Positions 1 to 8,438 of a DNA stretch of 14,662 bases are shown here, one piece after another (the stretch's first letter is position 1; each line of letters begins with the position of its first letter). Position numbers and translations under genes: made by a program. The notes below the pieces were generated by a model. It saw nothing but the letters and a program-made list of their open reading frames with translations. It searched no databases and was not told the DNA's origin. The DNA comes from RQOF01 sp964394475 (GTDB lineage Bacteria; Calditrichota; Calditrichia; RBG-13-44-9). The DNA is taken from assembly GCA_964394475.1 (NCBI GenBank), contig CAYMXZ010000077.1, positions 1 to 14,662 of the forward strand, read 5' to 3'.

Positions 1-907
1 GTCCTATATAGGGAATGTCCATTTGCAGATTTTGGAGAGGGTTGACAAGTCGAACAAAACCCATATTCACCTGCTCGCCACATTTCTGACAATTTTCTAA
101 ACCCCAGGCGAGGAAATCCAGACGATAAGGCCGATCAGTTTGCACAGTGGTAGGAAGAGAATCGATGATGATTTTAAAGAATTGAGTCCAATGCATATTA
201 TCTGTTATAGCCGGCATGGTATAAGTGGTAAAAAAATTGCTGCCCAGATATACCTCTTCGAAATCGGCCAGATAATCCTGATCCAGATCAGGTGATACTG
301 GAAGGTAATGACTGCTATCTGGAATTACTTGCGCTGGAAGAGCACCAATGCTCAACAAGAGAGTCAATGCAGCTGCCGTTGACAATTGGCGATACCGATA
401 CCCTTTCCTTATGTTTTTACTGGTGAATTCTTGCCGATACCATTCGAGAGTATGGTGATGAATGGAAAGATAATATGGCAACAATTCTGGAGTTATTCGA
501 CAGTGAGGGCATGCCCAGTGGAAAAGCTTTTGCTGGAGATTTTTATCCAGAAAATTTGGCTGATACGGTTGACGAATAAATTGTTGCACACAGCAGGAGG
601 GATAGCCAAAAAGGAAACCTTCGAGACGTTGAGTAGCCGCTGAGTGATCGAGTACCGATCCTGAAAATCGCCGGCAATAGAAATCGAGATAGCGAGCAGA
701 ATGACTGAAGATGGTCTCATAAACTTTATTGCCGTTCCAGGCCCTTCTGAGAATGACTTCATTTTTTAAGCCTGATTGTCGTAACCACTTTTTTTGCTTA
801 TCGGTAAGTATTTTTTCCCAACGGCTGAGCGGTTTAACTTTTTGTCGGGTAAGCTCAACCAGGTAATAAAATTCAAAATCGTTTCGGTTTGCCTGAAATC
901 TGATCAC
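1..907 (-). CDS. Membrane-anchored fusion protein: GYPSCC cysteine domain, TM segment, exported domain (3' partial)
   Basis: The frame is open from a GTG at 907 to the window edge, giving 302 residues without a stop; the C-terminus is missing. The start is set by AGGAGG at 918-923, ten bases upstream, and an in-frame TAG lies two codons upstream. Residues 1-170 look cytosolic and contain GFLFGYPSCCVQQF (about 97-110) and HWACPHC (130-136). The GYPxCC plus H..C..C pattern resembles DUF483-type proteins of unknown function; this is recalled similarity, not a search. Residues 165-193 look like an internal signal peptide or membrane anchor: a basic stretch, then a hydrophobic core ending ALPAQ. 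The exported part has a DxDxDxLxDxxE calcium-loop-like motif (207-218) and CQKCGEQVNMG (273-283). It is the last visible gene of a minus-strand cluster, 62 bases after the previous stop. The reading frame is firm; the function is unknown. Confidence 0.8.
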   Translation of the reverse strand, partial: MIRFQANRNDFEFYYLVELTRQKVKPLSRWEKILTDKQKKWLRQSGLKNEVILRRAWNGNKVYETIFSHSARYLDFYCRRFSGSVLDHSAATQRLEGFLFGYPSCCVQQFIRQPYQPNFLDKNLQQKLFHWACPHCRITPELLPYYLSIHHHTLEWYRQEFTSKNIRKGYRYRQLSTAAALTLLLSIGALPAQVIPDSSHYLPVSPDLDQDYLADFEEVYLGSNFFTTYTMPAITDNMHWTQFFKIIIDSLPTTVQTDRPYRLDFLAWGLENCQKCGEQVNMGFVRLVNPLQNLQMDIPYIG

Positions 908-917
908 TGCCTATAAT

Positions 918-923
918 CCTCCT
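918..923 (-). promoter_or_regulatory. Shine-Dalgarno AGGAGG for the GTG start at 907
   Basis: A perfect AGGAGG on the minus strand lies ten bases before GTG 907. It supports a GTG start for the left-edge gene, which has no in-frame ATG near its 5' end. Confidence 0.7.
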
Positions 924-969
924 GAAAAATATTGTATACGAAAAGTAGCATTTTATCAATAATAATTTT

Positions 970-2337
970 CTAACGAACAAGTAACATCTTTTTTGTTTGT
1001 CTAACATCAGTCACTTTTAATTGACATAAATAGATACCACTGGACACAGAATTCCCAGATTGATCTCGACCATCCCAGACTACTGAGCCGTACCCCGATA
1101 CTGTTTGGTCATCTACCAATTGTCTTATTTCATCGCCCAATACGTTAACTATGCTTAATTTTACTTTCATACTTTTTTTCAGGTAAAAATTGATAACGGT
1201 TGATGAATTGAATGGATTGGGATAATTCTGGAAGAGCTGAAAATTATCATTGATAAACTCTTTTTCATCTGGTTCAATTCCAACTATCACTGGATTAAAT
1301 CGATAGACACCGCTATCGGGAGTCGCAAAATATATCCAGCCATCATCCCCCGAAACGAGGTCGATAACGGGATTAGCAATATCCAGTAGTAGATTGGTCC
1401 AGCTATTCCCCACATCTTTAGAGTAAAGACACATCGCATTTCCATTGCCTAAATTGTCAGCGCCAGCGATGAAAATAGTAGAAGTGAATCGATGATAAAT
1501 TACTTTTTTGATTGAAATCCAGCTGGTATTGAAAATTTCATTCCAGTGAGTTCCACCATCCAGTGATAAATAGACATTGGTGGCGACAATAAAAATAGTG
1601 TCTGCCGCAGGGCCAGTAAAATCGATATCAGAGACGAAAGAAGGAGGCGATAACCAGATCCAGGAATTCCCATAATCCAGGGATTTGAGAAGCAATATTC
1701 CAGTGATGCCTTCTGCGCCACCGGTCATTACCACTCCGGGACTTTCTTCATGAACTTTAACAGTCTGCACATATCCTTCACTGCTGGCGGTATAAATGGA
1801 TACCCACACGGAATCAGTAAAATACCGTCGGTAAAGTGCTCCACCAGTGGCCGCATAAGTTTCTCCGCAGATGCTGGGATCAGGAAAACCATCTAATTCA
1901 TGAACAATGTGGGCTACGGAATCACTTATCCCCTGATCTCTGGGTTCAAATGCACCTCCCATAAAACTGCAATACACTAAATGCGGATAAACGGAATCGG
2001 GTTTGATGCCAGCCCCAATTGCCCAGCCTAAAGGACCACTTTTATGGGGATAGACAGTATAAACTTGTGCTGAATCCAGACCAACCAAATTCCAACTACT
2101 ATCCCCCCCGTCAATAGTTGTGACTTCCTTCCAGTAAACCCCATGTTTCATGGTACCGGCAGCGGTGATGTTCCCATAAACCCCAATAGCCGTAATGTCC
2201 TTATTCCTTAGACCCAAACGTTCTAACGGAACAGGCTGGGGCTGAGAAAATAATTCTTCTGGCGCGATGAAAATCAAGCCTGCCATGATGACCATCAAAT
2301 TTAGTAAGTTTCGAGCATTCACCTTTGTCCCCCACAT
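970..2337 (-). CDS. Secreted Asp-box (BNR-like) propeller protein with type IX-like C-terminal sorting domain
   Basis: This is an exported protein of about 455 residues. The N-terminus has a hydrophobic stretch (LLNLMVIMAGLIFIAPEELFSQ) typical of a signal peptide. The middle contains Asp-box motifs of the S-x-D-x-G-x-x-W type: SLDYGNSW (about 219-226), SLDGGTHW (258-265) and SKDVGNSW (306-313). These mark sialidase/BNR or photosystem-II-assembly-factor-like beta-propellers. From residue 371 a complete secretion domain runs from NYPNPFN through WDGRDQSG and SSGIYL to the terminal KKMLLVR. Start choice: ATG 2337 is preceded by GAAAG; an in-frame TTG at 2349 and a GTG at 2322 (behind GGGGGA) are alternatives, and all keep the signal peptide. 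The ligand or substrate is unknown, and I see no sialidase catalytic residues to name. It lies 21 bases after the read-through end of the upstream gene, so it is probably cotranscribed. Confidence 0.82.
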   Translation of the reverse strand: MWGTKVNARNLLNLMVIMAGLIFIAPEELFSQPQPVPLERLGLRNKDITAIGVYGNITAAGTMKHGVYWKEVTTIDGGDSSWNLVGLDSAQVYTVYPHKSGPLGWAIGAGIKPDSVYPHLVYCSFMGGAFEPRDQGISDSVAHIVHELDGFPDPSICGETYAATGGALYRRYFTDSVWVSIYTASSEGYVQTVKVHEESPGVVMTGGAEGITGILLLKSLDYGNSWIWLSPPSFVSDIDFTGPAADTIFIVATNVYLSLDGGTHWNEIFNTSWISIKKVIYHRFTSTIFIAGADNLGNGNAMCLYSKDVGNSWTNLLLDIANPVIDLVSGDDGWIYFATPDSGVYRFNPVIVGIEPDEKEFINDNFQLFQNYPNPFNSSTVINFYLKKSMKVKLSIVNVLGDEIRQLVDDQTVSGYGSVVWDGRDQSGNSVSSGIYLCQLKVTDVRQTKKMLLVR

Positions 2338-2358
2338 CTGATCTTTCAAAAAAAGTAA

Positions 2359-3408
2359 TTATCTCAACAATAACATCTTTCGAGAATTTCGCTGATCACC
2401 AATTATTACTTCATAAATATAAACCCCGCTGGAGACTTCATTTTACTTTTCATCGCGTCCATTCCAATAAACAAAATGCCTACCTGGCAAACGGGATTCA
2501 TTCGCCAGCGTCTTTATCTTCCGACCTAACAAATCATAAATCGACACTTCCACTTTTGCCGGAATTGACAGGGTAAATCCGATGCGGGTCGAATTGTTAA
2601 AAGGGTTGGGATAATTTATCAGGAGAGTAAAAAATTTATTTATCCGTTCTTCACTGATTTCAACCACCGGATCCATCATCACCTGCATACTCACCGTGCT
2701 GTCTGGCCAATTCTGGATTCGTTGCGTCAAATACTGAAAATTTTCTTTGAAAAATTCAAAGTTCATGATTTTTGCATAATCCCGAATCCTGAAGAAGCCA
2801 TTGGAATTAGACCAGGCAATTTTCGGTAGATAGTTTCCGTATGGATCAAAATAATAACCGTAAACTATTTCCACATCATTTAGCGGATGACCCATTGAAT
2901 CCGTGATCACGCCTTCGACATTCCCTCGGGCGTTGAGGCTGTCATTGGCCTGACCAAAGGTTGGTGAATTATCCAGATATCTGAAATTCTGCCAGCTATT
3001 ATCATCTTTAAATAAGCACATTGATTGACCAGATAGGGGGGCTGCCACCATCGAATATCCCGGTACACTTCCATAAGTGATGGCATCAATCTGAGCATTC
3101 ACTGTATCATACAACATAATAATGTCACCCTGCGGATTTAAATGGAATGGAGCCAGAAGACTATCGGGAGTGACCAGCAAATAGGTAGTGTCGATCACCA
3201 TCCCATTTTTAAAATAAGCGGTGTCGGAGAGTGAGGTAAGATAGCAGCCATCCAGAGAAAAGGGCATTTGCGGAATATCAATATGAAATTCGATCATCCA
3301 ATCACTAGAATCCACTTTTAGTTCATTGAAATAAATGATCGCTATCGGATTGGCAAAAAGTGCGGAACAGGTCATAAGCACAAAAAAAATCAGGTGAAAA
3401 GTTCTCAT
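2359..3408 (-). pseudogene. Exported lamin-tail/carboxypeptidase-regulatory-like protein with in-frame TAA inside its sorting domain
   Basis: From ATG 3408 the frame gives 321 residues and stops at TAA 2445-2443. Without that TAA it continues 27 more residues to the natural-looking end at 2361-2359. The visible protein has a signal peptide (MRTFHLIFFVLMTCSALFAN). Residues about 20-155 look like a lamin-tail domain (NEL, DWMIEFHI, and an SPTFGQAND closing motif). Residues about 161-255 resemble a carboxypeptidase-regulatory fold (GNVEGVITDSMGHPLNDVEI). The sorting domain starts at residue 265 with NYPNPFN and reaches WNGRDEK. After the stop, NEVSSGVYIYEV and the tail NSRKMLLLR complete it exactly. 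TAA could derive from CAA or GAA by one change. The ATG overlaps the upstream TGA by four bases. It may be a recent nonsense allele, a sequencing error, or a truncated but functional protein. Confidence 0.75.
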
Positions 3409-3986
3409 CTTTTCCCTTTCCAGACTATTTTCAGATTTTCTTTGGGCATAAAATCAACGCGCGAGATAGAATAGATATGTTGATTATTTTGAATTTTCTC
3501 TTCCTGATAGTCCATGGAGATATAAACCAGATGCATATCCTCGGGGATTTTTATAATATAGCGTGCAAATTGCAGCGGTCGGTTCCATTCGCGAGTACTG
3601 GTCAAGATATATTCACATTGATTCGCCAGCGCTTTTTGGGAATAAAAAACAGTGAGCATAAGTGATTGTTGGGAAAGAAAAGGAATAGAGAAGAAGATGC
3701 CGTTTATATGTGGACGATAAACCAGAGAACGATCGCCTGTCGATAAACTAATGTTGATGCTATCCGGGTATGTCAATCGATGATCGACAACAAAAGGATA
3801 ATACATGGTTTGATTAACAGGATGGGAGGCAGGATTATAAAAGTAATATTTTCCTGAAACACAAATCCGGGTATCACTGATGGTAATATCAATTTGTTCA
3901 CCCTGAAATTGAACAATCTGGGCGGGAAGGGAGATGAATATGGGAAAAAGGAAAAGGGTTAAGGGCAAATGGAAATATTTTATCAT
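3405..3986 (-). CDS. Exported protein of unknown function
   Basis: The product is about 193 residues. I chose ATG 3986 because the protein then starts MIKYFHLPLTLFLFPIFISLPAQ, a clean signal peptide, and because GAAAGG lies six bases upstream. An in-frame ATG at 4004 would add six charged residues with no ribosome site. The mature part looks beta-rich, with a motif of the type GKYYFYNPASHPVNQTMYYPF, and its C-terminal half carries ILTSTREWNRPLQFARYIIKIPE. I do not recognise the family with confidence; a DUF4424-like surface protein is one possibility. There is no sorting domain, so it is probably periplasmic or otherwise retained. Its TGA overlaps the next gene's ATG by four bases, which suggests translational coupling and a shared task. 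It heads the minus-strand cluster of exported proteins. Confidence 0.72.
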   Translation of the reverse strand: MIKYFHLPLTLFLFPIFISLPAQIVQFQGEQIDITISDTRICVSGKYYFYNPASHPVNQTMYYPFVVDHRLTYPDSINISLSTGDRSLVYRPHINGIFFSIPFLSQQSLMLTVFYSQKALANQCEYILTSTREWNRPLQFARYIIKIPEDMHLVYISMDYQEEKIQNNQHIYSISRVDFMPKENLKIVWKGKR

Positions 3987-4315
3987 CTCCTGCCTTTCTT
4001 TCATATAAGAGATTTGGTGCGGGTGAGTCTGGACAATCTCAATCCAGAAAGGGAAAAGGGTTATTCATTCAAAAAAAGTACAGCGGAACCAGAGAAAAAG
4101 AAAATAGCAATGGATAGACTCTGCTTGAGCTGAAATAGCTGGAATGATGTTCACACATACCTCCCACATCAAACCTTTCTTAATTACCATCAGAATCTAA
4201 ACAGACAAAATGAGAAAGTCAAGAAAACGAGCGGTGAAAATGAAGATTAATTTCCATATAGGATCACCCTGTTTTTAAGACTAAATTTGGCCTTTTATTT
4301 TGATGAGGTTTATTC
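3987..4315. other. Divergent intergenic region
   Basis: This stretch of about 330 bases separates the minus-strand exported-protein cluster from the plus-strand transporter, so it should carry promoters for both. I see no convincing sigma-70-type boxes, no riboswitch and no tRNA. Only a weak 6-bp inverted repeat (TCTGGA/TCCAGA near 4028-4050) and AT-rich sequence close to the transporter start stand out. A 22-codon frame at 4209 looks spurious. Confidence 0.5.
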
Positions 4316-5206
4316 ATGCCTTATGCAGGTGAAATTGCCGGGTTAGCCACCGCCTTATGCTGGTCGCTCACGGCTATTATTTTTACCGCTGCCAGTCGCA
4401 GGATCGGATCATTGCAGGTAAACCTGTATCGGTTACCGATGGCACTTGTTCTCCTTTTCCTCACTTACATCCTGGTCGATGGACACTTTGAAATAAAGCG
4501 TGCTAACCTTTACTGGCTGTTGGGCAGCGGTGCAGTTGGTCTGGCCATTGGTGATTCGTTTTTATTTGAAGCCATGGTGTTGATCGGGGCGCGGCTTAGC
4601 ATGATTTTAATGGCGCTGGCACCACCAATCACTGCCATCCTGGCCTATTTTTTCCTGGGAGAAACAGTCGGTACGATGGGAATTCTGGGTATCGCCATCA
4701 CTATTGGAGGAGTTAGCTGGGTAGTAGCCGAGCGACATGCTGACGCCAATGGTCTTCCGAAAAAAATTTCCTGGGTCGGGATAATCTGTGGATTCTTTGG
4801 AGCATTATTCCAGGCGATTGGTCTCATTCTGGCAAAGAAAGGATTAACAGGTGAAGTGAGTCCCCTGTTCGCCACATTGATTCGTATTAGCAGTGCGACC
4901 CTCGCCATGTGGTCAGTTACTCTAATATTAGGAAAAGTGAAAAACCCCTGGCAATTATTCAAGGCTCATCCGACCGCCTTGCAGCAGATGTTACTCGCAG
5001 TTGTTTTTGGACCGGTATTAGGAGTAACCTTATCATTAGCAGCGGTGAAATATACAGAAACCGGTATCGCTGCCACCCTGATCGCTACTGTTCCCGTCGT
5101 GATGATACCTTTGCTGATTGTGATTGAGAAAGAGTGGCCCAGCTGGAGAGCCATCCTGGGAGCCGCTGTAACAGTAGGAGGAATCGCCATTCTTTTCCTG
5201 CGGTGA
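4316..5206 (+). CDS. DMT superfamily (EamA-type) transporter
   Basis: This is an inner-membrane protein of 296 residues, the usual length for two-repeat EamA permeases. It consists almost entirely of hydrophobic helices, about ten predicted by eye. It splits into two homologous halves, residues about 5-135 and 155-295. Typical features are the N-terminal GEIAGLATALCWSLTAIIFTAASRR, the end of the first repeat (PPITAILAYFFLGETVG) and a matching second-repeat end (ATVPVVMIPLLIVIEKEWPS then GAAVTVGGIAILFLR). The family exports or exchanges metabolites such as amino acids, nucleotides or drugs; the substrate cannot be read from the sequence. GAGG at 4305-4308, seven bases before the ATG, supports the start. 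It appears to be a single gene, separated from the protease by about 250 bases, with no clear terminator behind it. Confidence 0.9.
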   Translation: MPYAGEIAGLATALCWSLTAIIFTAASRRIGSLQVNLYRLPMALVLLFLTYILVDGHFEIKRANLYWLLGSGAVGLAIGDSFLFEAMVLIGARLSMILMALAPPITAILAYFFLGETVGTMGILGIAITIGGVSWVVAERHADANGLPKKISWVGIICGFFGALFQAIGLILAKKGLTGEVSPLFATLIRISSATLAMWSVTLILGKVKNPWQLFKAHPTALQQMLLAVVFGPVLGVTLSLAAVKYTETGIAATLIATVPVVMIPLLIVIEKEWPSWRAILGAAVTVGGIAILFLR

Positions 5207-5365
5207 GGCTGGGAAAATACTTTCACCGATCGATTGATAAAAAAAATATAACAAGATCAATGGAAGGTAAACGTTATCGTTTCAAAATAGTCGAGGCGTT
5301 TTAAAAAATTTAGTCAATGATATTGCGCTCCTTAATGACCCAGATCAATGGTTTCAAGAAAAATA

Positions 5366-5400
5366 TTGGTGTTTAAAATAATTCACTATTTTTAAACCAA
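5366..5400. repeat. AT-rich imperfect inverted repeat upstream of the protease
   Basis: GTTTAAAATA (5371-5380) and TATTTTTAAAC (5387-5397) pair with one bulged base across a six-base loop, about 60 bases before the protease start. It may be an operator, a promoter-proximal element or just AT-rich sequence. The rest of the 5207-5455 gap shows no gene, and only a 10-bp direct repeat AGATCAATGG. Confidence 0.3.
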
Positions 5401-5444
5401 AACCGAAATTATAATTAGAAAGTTGATTCTGAAAAAATAAATTA

Positions 5445-5450
5445 TGGAGG
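5445..5450 (+). promoter_or_regulatory. Shine-Dalgarno TGGAGG deciding a GTG start at 5456
   Basis: TGGAGG lies five bases before GTG 5456. An in-frame ATG at 5444 overlaps the front of this ribosome site and has no ribosome site of its own, so the GTG is preferred. Confidence 0.65.
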
Positions 5451-5455
5451 TTCTC

Positions 5456-8389
5456 GTGAAAATTGAATATCGATTAGCCACATATTTCAAGAATTTATAC
5501 TATAAATCTACAATTATCTGGATGGTCATCCTCATTCTATGTTTCTCAGGAACGGCGAAAGGTCCCCGGGATAATTCGGATAAAAAATCAAATCCAGTTG
5601 CCCAGGTGAATACGCTTAAAACCAATCACGACTATTCCTCTGGTCGCCAAATTGTTCCGGGATTGGTTATTGTTAAATATAAATCTTCTTTTTCAATCAA
5701 TTCCATCAGCCATTCTTTTCTGCAGGAAAGACTGATAAACCGCTATCAGATTTATCAGATAGAACAGGCTTTTCCTTTCTTGCAGCACACTGCTCAGAAA
5801 AAGGCTGAATCTCTATCACGCATTTATTATCTGCATTATTCATCCAGCCAGGACCCGGTGACGGTTGCCAGGGAAATCGCCGGCGAGCCGTCCATAGAAT
5901 ATGCCGAACCGAAATATATTTACCCACTGCTGGAAATTCCCAATGATCCCCAGTATCCAGCGATGACCCAGTTTCCCTTCATTCAGGCGGATACGGCCTG
6001 GGGAATTGTCAAAGGCGAACAGGGAAGTGCTGTGATTGCCATCGTGGATGGCGGTACGGATTGGAATCACCCCGATCTGCTGGGAAATGTCTGGACGAAT
6101 CCAGGGGAAATTCCCGGCAATGGAATCGATGATGAGGGCAATGGATTTATTGATGATGTCCATGGTTGGAATTTTTCCAATAATACCAATAATCCTACCG
6201 GGAATACTGCCACGCCGCAGAGTGCTGCTCACGGCACTCATACGGCAGGAATCGCGGCCGGAGTGACTAATAACAGCATCGGAATCAGCAGTATCAGCTG
6301 GAATTGCAAATACATGCCGCTCAATGCCGCTCATCCCACTATCGACCGTTCCATTTCGTATGGTTACGAGGCCATTACCTATGCGGCTGCCAATGGTGCC
6401 GATATCATCAATTGCAGCTGGGGAGGATTGGGTGGAGCCTCCAGTTTTGAACAGGATGTTATCGATTTTGCCTATGCCAACGGCACACTGGTGGTGGCAG
6501 CGGCCGGAAATGATCAAAACAACAACGATCTGAATCAGCATTATCCCTCCGGTTATCGTCATGTCCTTTCAGTGGGAGCCATAAATAAAGCCAGTAATAC
6601 CATTGCCTGGTACACCAATTATGGCGTTTCAGTGAATGTCTTCGCGCCGGGATCTGATATTTACAGCACCACTCCAAATAATTCCTATCAATCGATGAGC
6701 GGCACCTCTATGGCCAGTCCGTTAGTCGCTGGCCTGGCCGGATTGGTGAAAACCCAGAATCCTGCCTGGAATGTGGATCAGGTGCGGGAACAGATTCGAG
6801 TAAATTGCATCAGCATCGATGCATCTAATCCTTCCTTTAGCGGACTTTTGGGAAAAGGAAGGATCGATGCTCTGCGGGCAGTTAGTAATTTTACTTCACC
6901 TTCCATACGCATTGTGGATTTTTCTTTCGTTGACAGCGGCGGCAATGGCATAATCAACGCGGGAGAAACGATTGACTTGCAGATCCTTTTTACCAACTAT
7001 CTTTATACCACTTCAAATGTAACCTTTACTCTTACCGAGAATGATAACTATATCACTCTCACGAATCCGAACGGATTTATCAGTTCATTTAACAGCCATG
7101 ATACATTAACTGTGGATTTTCAGTTTCAGGTTGCTCAGGGTGTGCCGGATGGATACATCCTGCGTTTTGTGGTCAATACTAGCAGTAGCAATTACAGCGA
7201 CCGTGAGCTGCTGCAGTTAATAGTCAATCCGCCACAGTTTGCCATCCATAATACCAATCGTCTGCAGACGGCTATTACGACCGAGGGGAATATTGGATGG
7301 ATCGATTTTCAAGGACAATCCAGTGGCATCGGATTTGTTTTTAATGGAGAAGACTATTTGTTTGAAGGAGGTTTAATGTTAGGAAATGCCAGTACGAAGG
7401 TTTCGGACTGTATTCGGGGAATTGATGGTCAAACACAGGATGATGACTTTCGTCCAGCCAAAGGTGAATATCTATCCATCGTCTCTCCGGGTCAGATTTC
7501 CAGCGAAGAAGGAACCATCTTATTCATAGATTCGATGGCTGCGTCACCGCTGGGAGTCTCCATTTTACAAAAAACCTATGCCGATACCACTGCGGTCAAT
7601 CAAGGATTTATTATTTTTAAATACCAGATTGCCAATCCTACCCCTAATCCGATTACTAACCTATATGTCGGCCTATTTTTTGATTGGGATATAGTGGTTG
7701 GAACCGGGGTGAATAACTGGGTACGCTATGATGCGACGCGTAAAATGGGATATGCACAAAATGCCGCCAGCAATCCCACCAAACTGGTCGGCACTCGTTT
7801 ATTGACATCCAATGCGACTATATCATATCGTTCGATAAACAATCCGTCTGAATTATATGATGGATTTAGCGATCTTGAAAAATGGAATTTTCTCAGCGGG
7901 GGGATTCAGACGCAGACCCTTGACAATATGGATGTGTCCACCTTACTGGCTGAGGGGCCCATGAGCATTCCGGCCGGAGAAATGATCGAGACGGCTTTTG
8001 CGATAGTGGGCGGCAACAGTTTAAGTGAATTGCAAACTAACGCCGATCAGGCTCAAAGTTTCTGGGAGGGAGCCTGGGCAGGAGTAGAAGCGAAAAATAT
8101 AGCCATCCCTCAGAATCTTTTATTAGCGCAAAACTATCCAAATCCGTTTAATTCAACCACAGTGATCAGCTGGCGATTAGCAATAAGTCAGGTGGTGGAA
8201 TTGAAAATTTTTGATCTGCTGGGACAGGAAGTGCGGACGTTGGTGCACGAAAAGCAGGAAGCGGGTTCTCACTCTGTGATCTGGGATGGAAAAGACGAGC
8301 AGGGAAATCTAGTAGCAAGCGGAATTTACCTTTATCGTATCCAGGCTGGTGATTTTGTGCAATCCAGAAAATTGCTTTTGATGAAATAA
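5456..8389 (+). CDS. Secreted subtilisin-family (S8) serine protease with type IX-like C-terminal sorting domain
   Basis: The product is about 977 residues from the GTG chosen by its ribosome site. The order is: signal/anchor segment (about 18-35, IIWMVILILCFSGTA); an inhibitor-I9-like propeptide (about 67-150, starting VPGLVIVKYKSS and ending IEYAEPKY); and the S8 catalytic domain (about 165-455). The catalytic set is visible: Asp198 in AIVDGGTDWNHPDL, His259 in AHGTHTAGIAAG, oxyanion Asn352 in AAAGND and Ser418 in SGTSMASPLVAG. A CARDB/NEW3-like Ig domain follows (about 475-590), then a beta-rich domain of about 270 residues that I do not recognise. A complete sorting domain starts at 893 with NYPNPFN and ends QSRKLLLMK. 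It should be exported by Sec, activated by propeptide removal and delivered to the surface or medium. It is followed by a strong terminator and appears to be monocistronic. Confidence 0.95.
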   Translation: MKIEYRLATYFKNLYYKSTIIWMVILILCFSGTAKGPRDNSDKKSNPVAQVNTLKTNHDYSSGRQIVPGLVIVKYKSSFSINSISHSFLQERLINRYQIYQIEQAFPFLQHTAQKKAESLSRIYYLHYSSSQDPVTVAREIAGEPSIEYAEPKYIYPLLEIPNDPQYPAMTQFPFIQADTAWGIVKGEQGSAVIAIVDGGTDWNHPDLLGNVWTNPGEIPGNGIDDEGNGFIDDVHGWNFSNNTNNPTGNTATPQSAAHGTHTAGIAAGVTNNSIGISSISWNCKYMPLNAAHPTIDRSISYGYEAITYAAANGADIINCSWGGLGGASSFEQDVIDFAYANGTLVVAAAGNDQNNNDLNQHYPSGYRHVLSVGAINKASNTIAWYTNYGVSVNVFAPGSDIYSTTPNNSYQSMSGTSMASPLVAGLAGLVKTQNPAWNVDQVREQIRVNCISIDASNPSFSGLLGKGRIDALRAVSNFTSPSIRIVDFSFVDSGGNGIINAGETIDLQILFTNYLYTTSNVTFTLTENDNYITLTNPNGFISSFNSHDTLTVDFQFQVAQGVPDGYILRFVVNTSSSNYSDRELLQLIVNPPQFAIHNTNRLQTAITTEGNIGWIDFQGQSSGIGFVFNGEDYLFEGGLMLGNASTKVSDCIRGIDGQTQDDDFRPAKGEYLSIVSPGQISSEEGTILFIDSMAASPLGVSILQKTYADTTAVNQGFIIFKYQIANPTPNPITNLYVGLFFDWDIVVGTGVNNWVRYDATRKMGYAQNAASNPTKLVGTRLLTSNATISYRSINNPSELYDGFSDLEKWNFLSGGIQTQTLDNMDVSTLLAEGPMSIPAGEMIETAFAIVGGNSLSELQTNADQAQSFWEGAWAGVEAKNIAIPQNLLLAQNYPNPFNSTTVISWRLAISQVVELKIFDLLGQEVRTLVHEKQEAGSHSVIWDGKDEQGNLVASGIYLYRIQAGDFVQSRKLLLMK

Positions 8390-8410
8390 TACCAGAATGA
8401 TTTTAAAAAC

Positions 8411-8438
8411 AAAAGCCCCGTTCCTTGCGGGGCTTTTT
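8411..8438 (+). terminator. Rho-independent terminator, probably bidirectional
   Basis: AGCCCCG (8414-8420) and CGGGGCT (8428-8434) form a perfect 7-bp GC-rich stem with a 7-base loop, flanked by AAAA and TTTTT. It lies 22 bases after the protease stop. The A-run on the left gives a U-tract on the other strand, so it can also stop transcripts coming from the convergent radical SAM gene. Confidence 0.9.

Noticed and set aside
386..762. Short open frames on both strands (386-643 plus, 493-762 minus)
   Set aside because: They overlap, out of frame, the 302-codon minus-strand frame from GTG 907, which has a strong ribosome site, cysteine motifs and a coherent domain order.
2443..2445. Reassignment of TAA as a sense codon
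   Set aside because: TAA terminates the protease and glycosyltransferase genes at sensible ends, so the internal TAA is a local event.
4209..4277. 22-codon plus-strand frame before the transporter
   Set aside because: It has no ribosome site and no conservation signal, and its basic, low-information composition looks random.
5840..6562. 240-codon minus-strand frame opposite the protease
   Set aside because: It lies antisense to the catalytic core, has no ribosome site or family resemblance, and arises from the codon bias of the protease strand.
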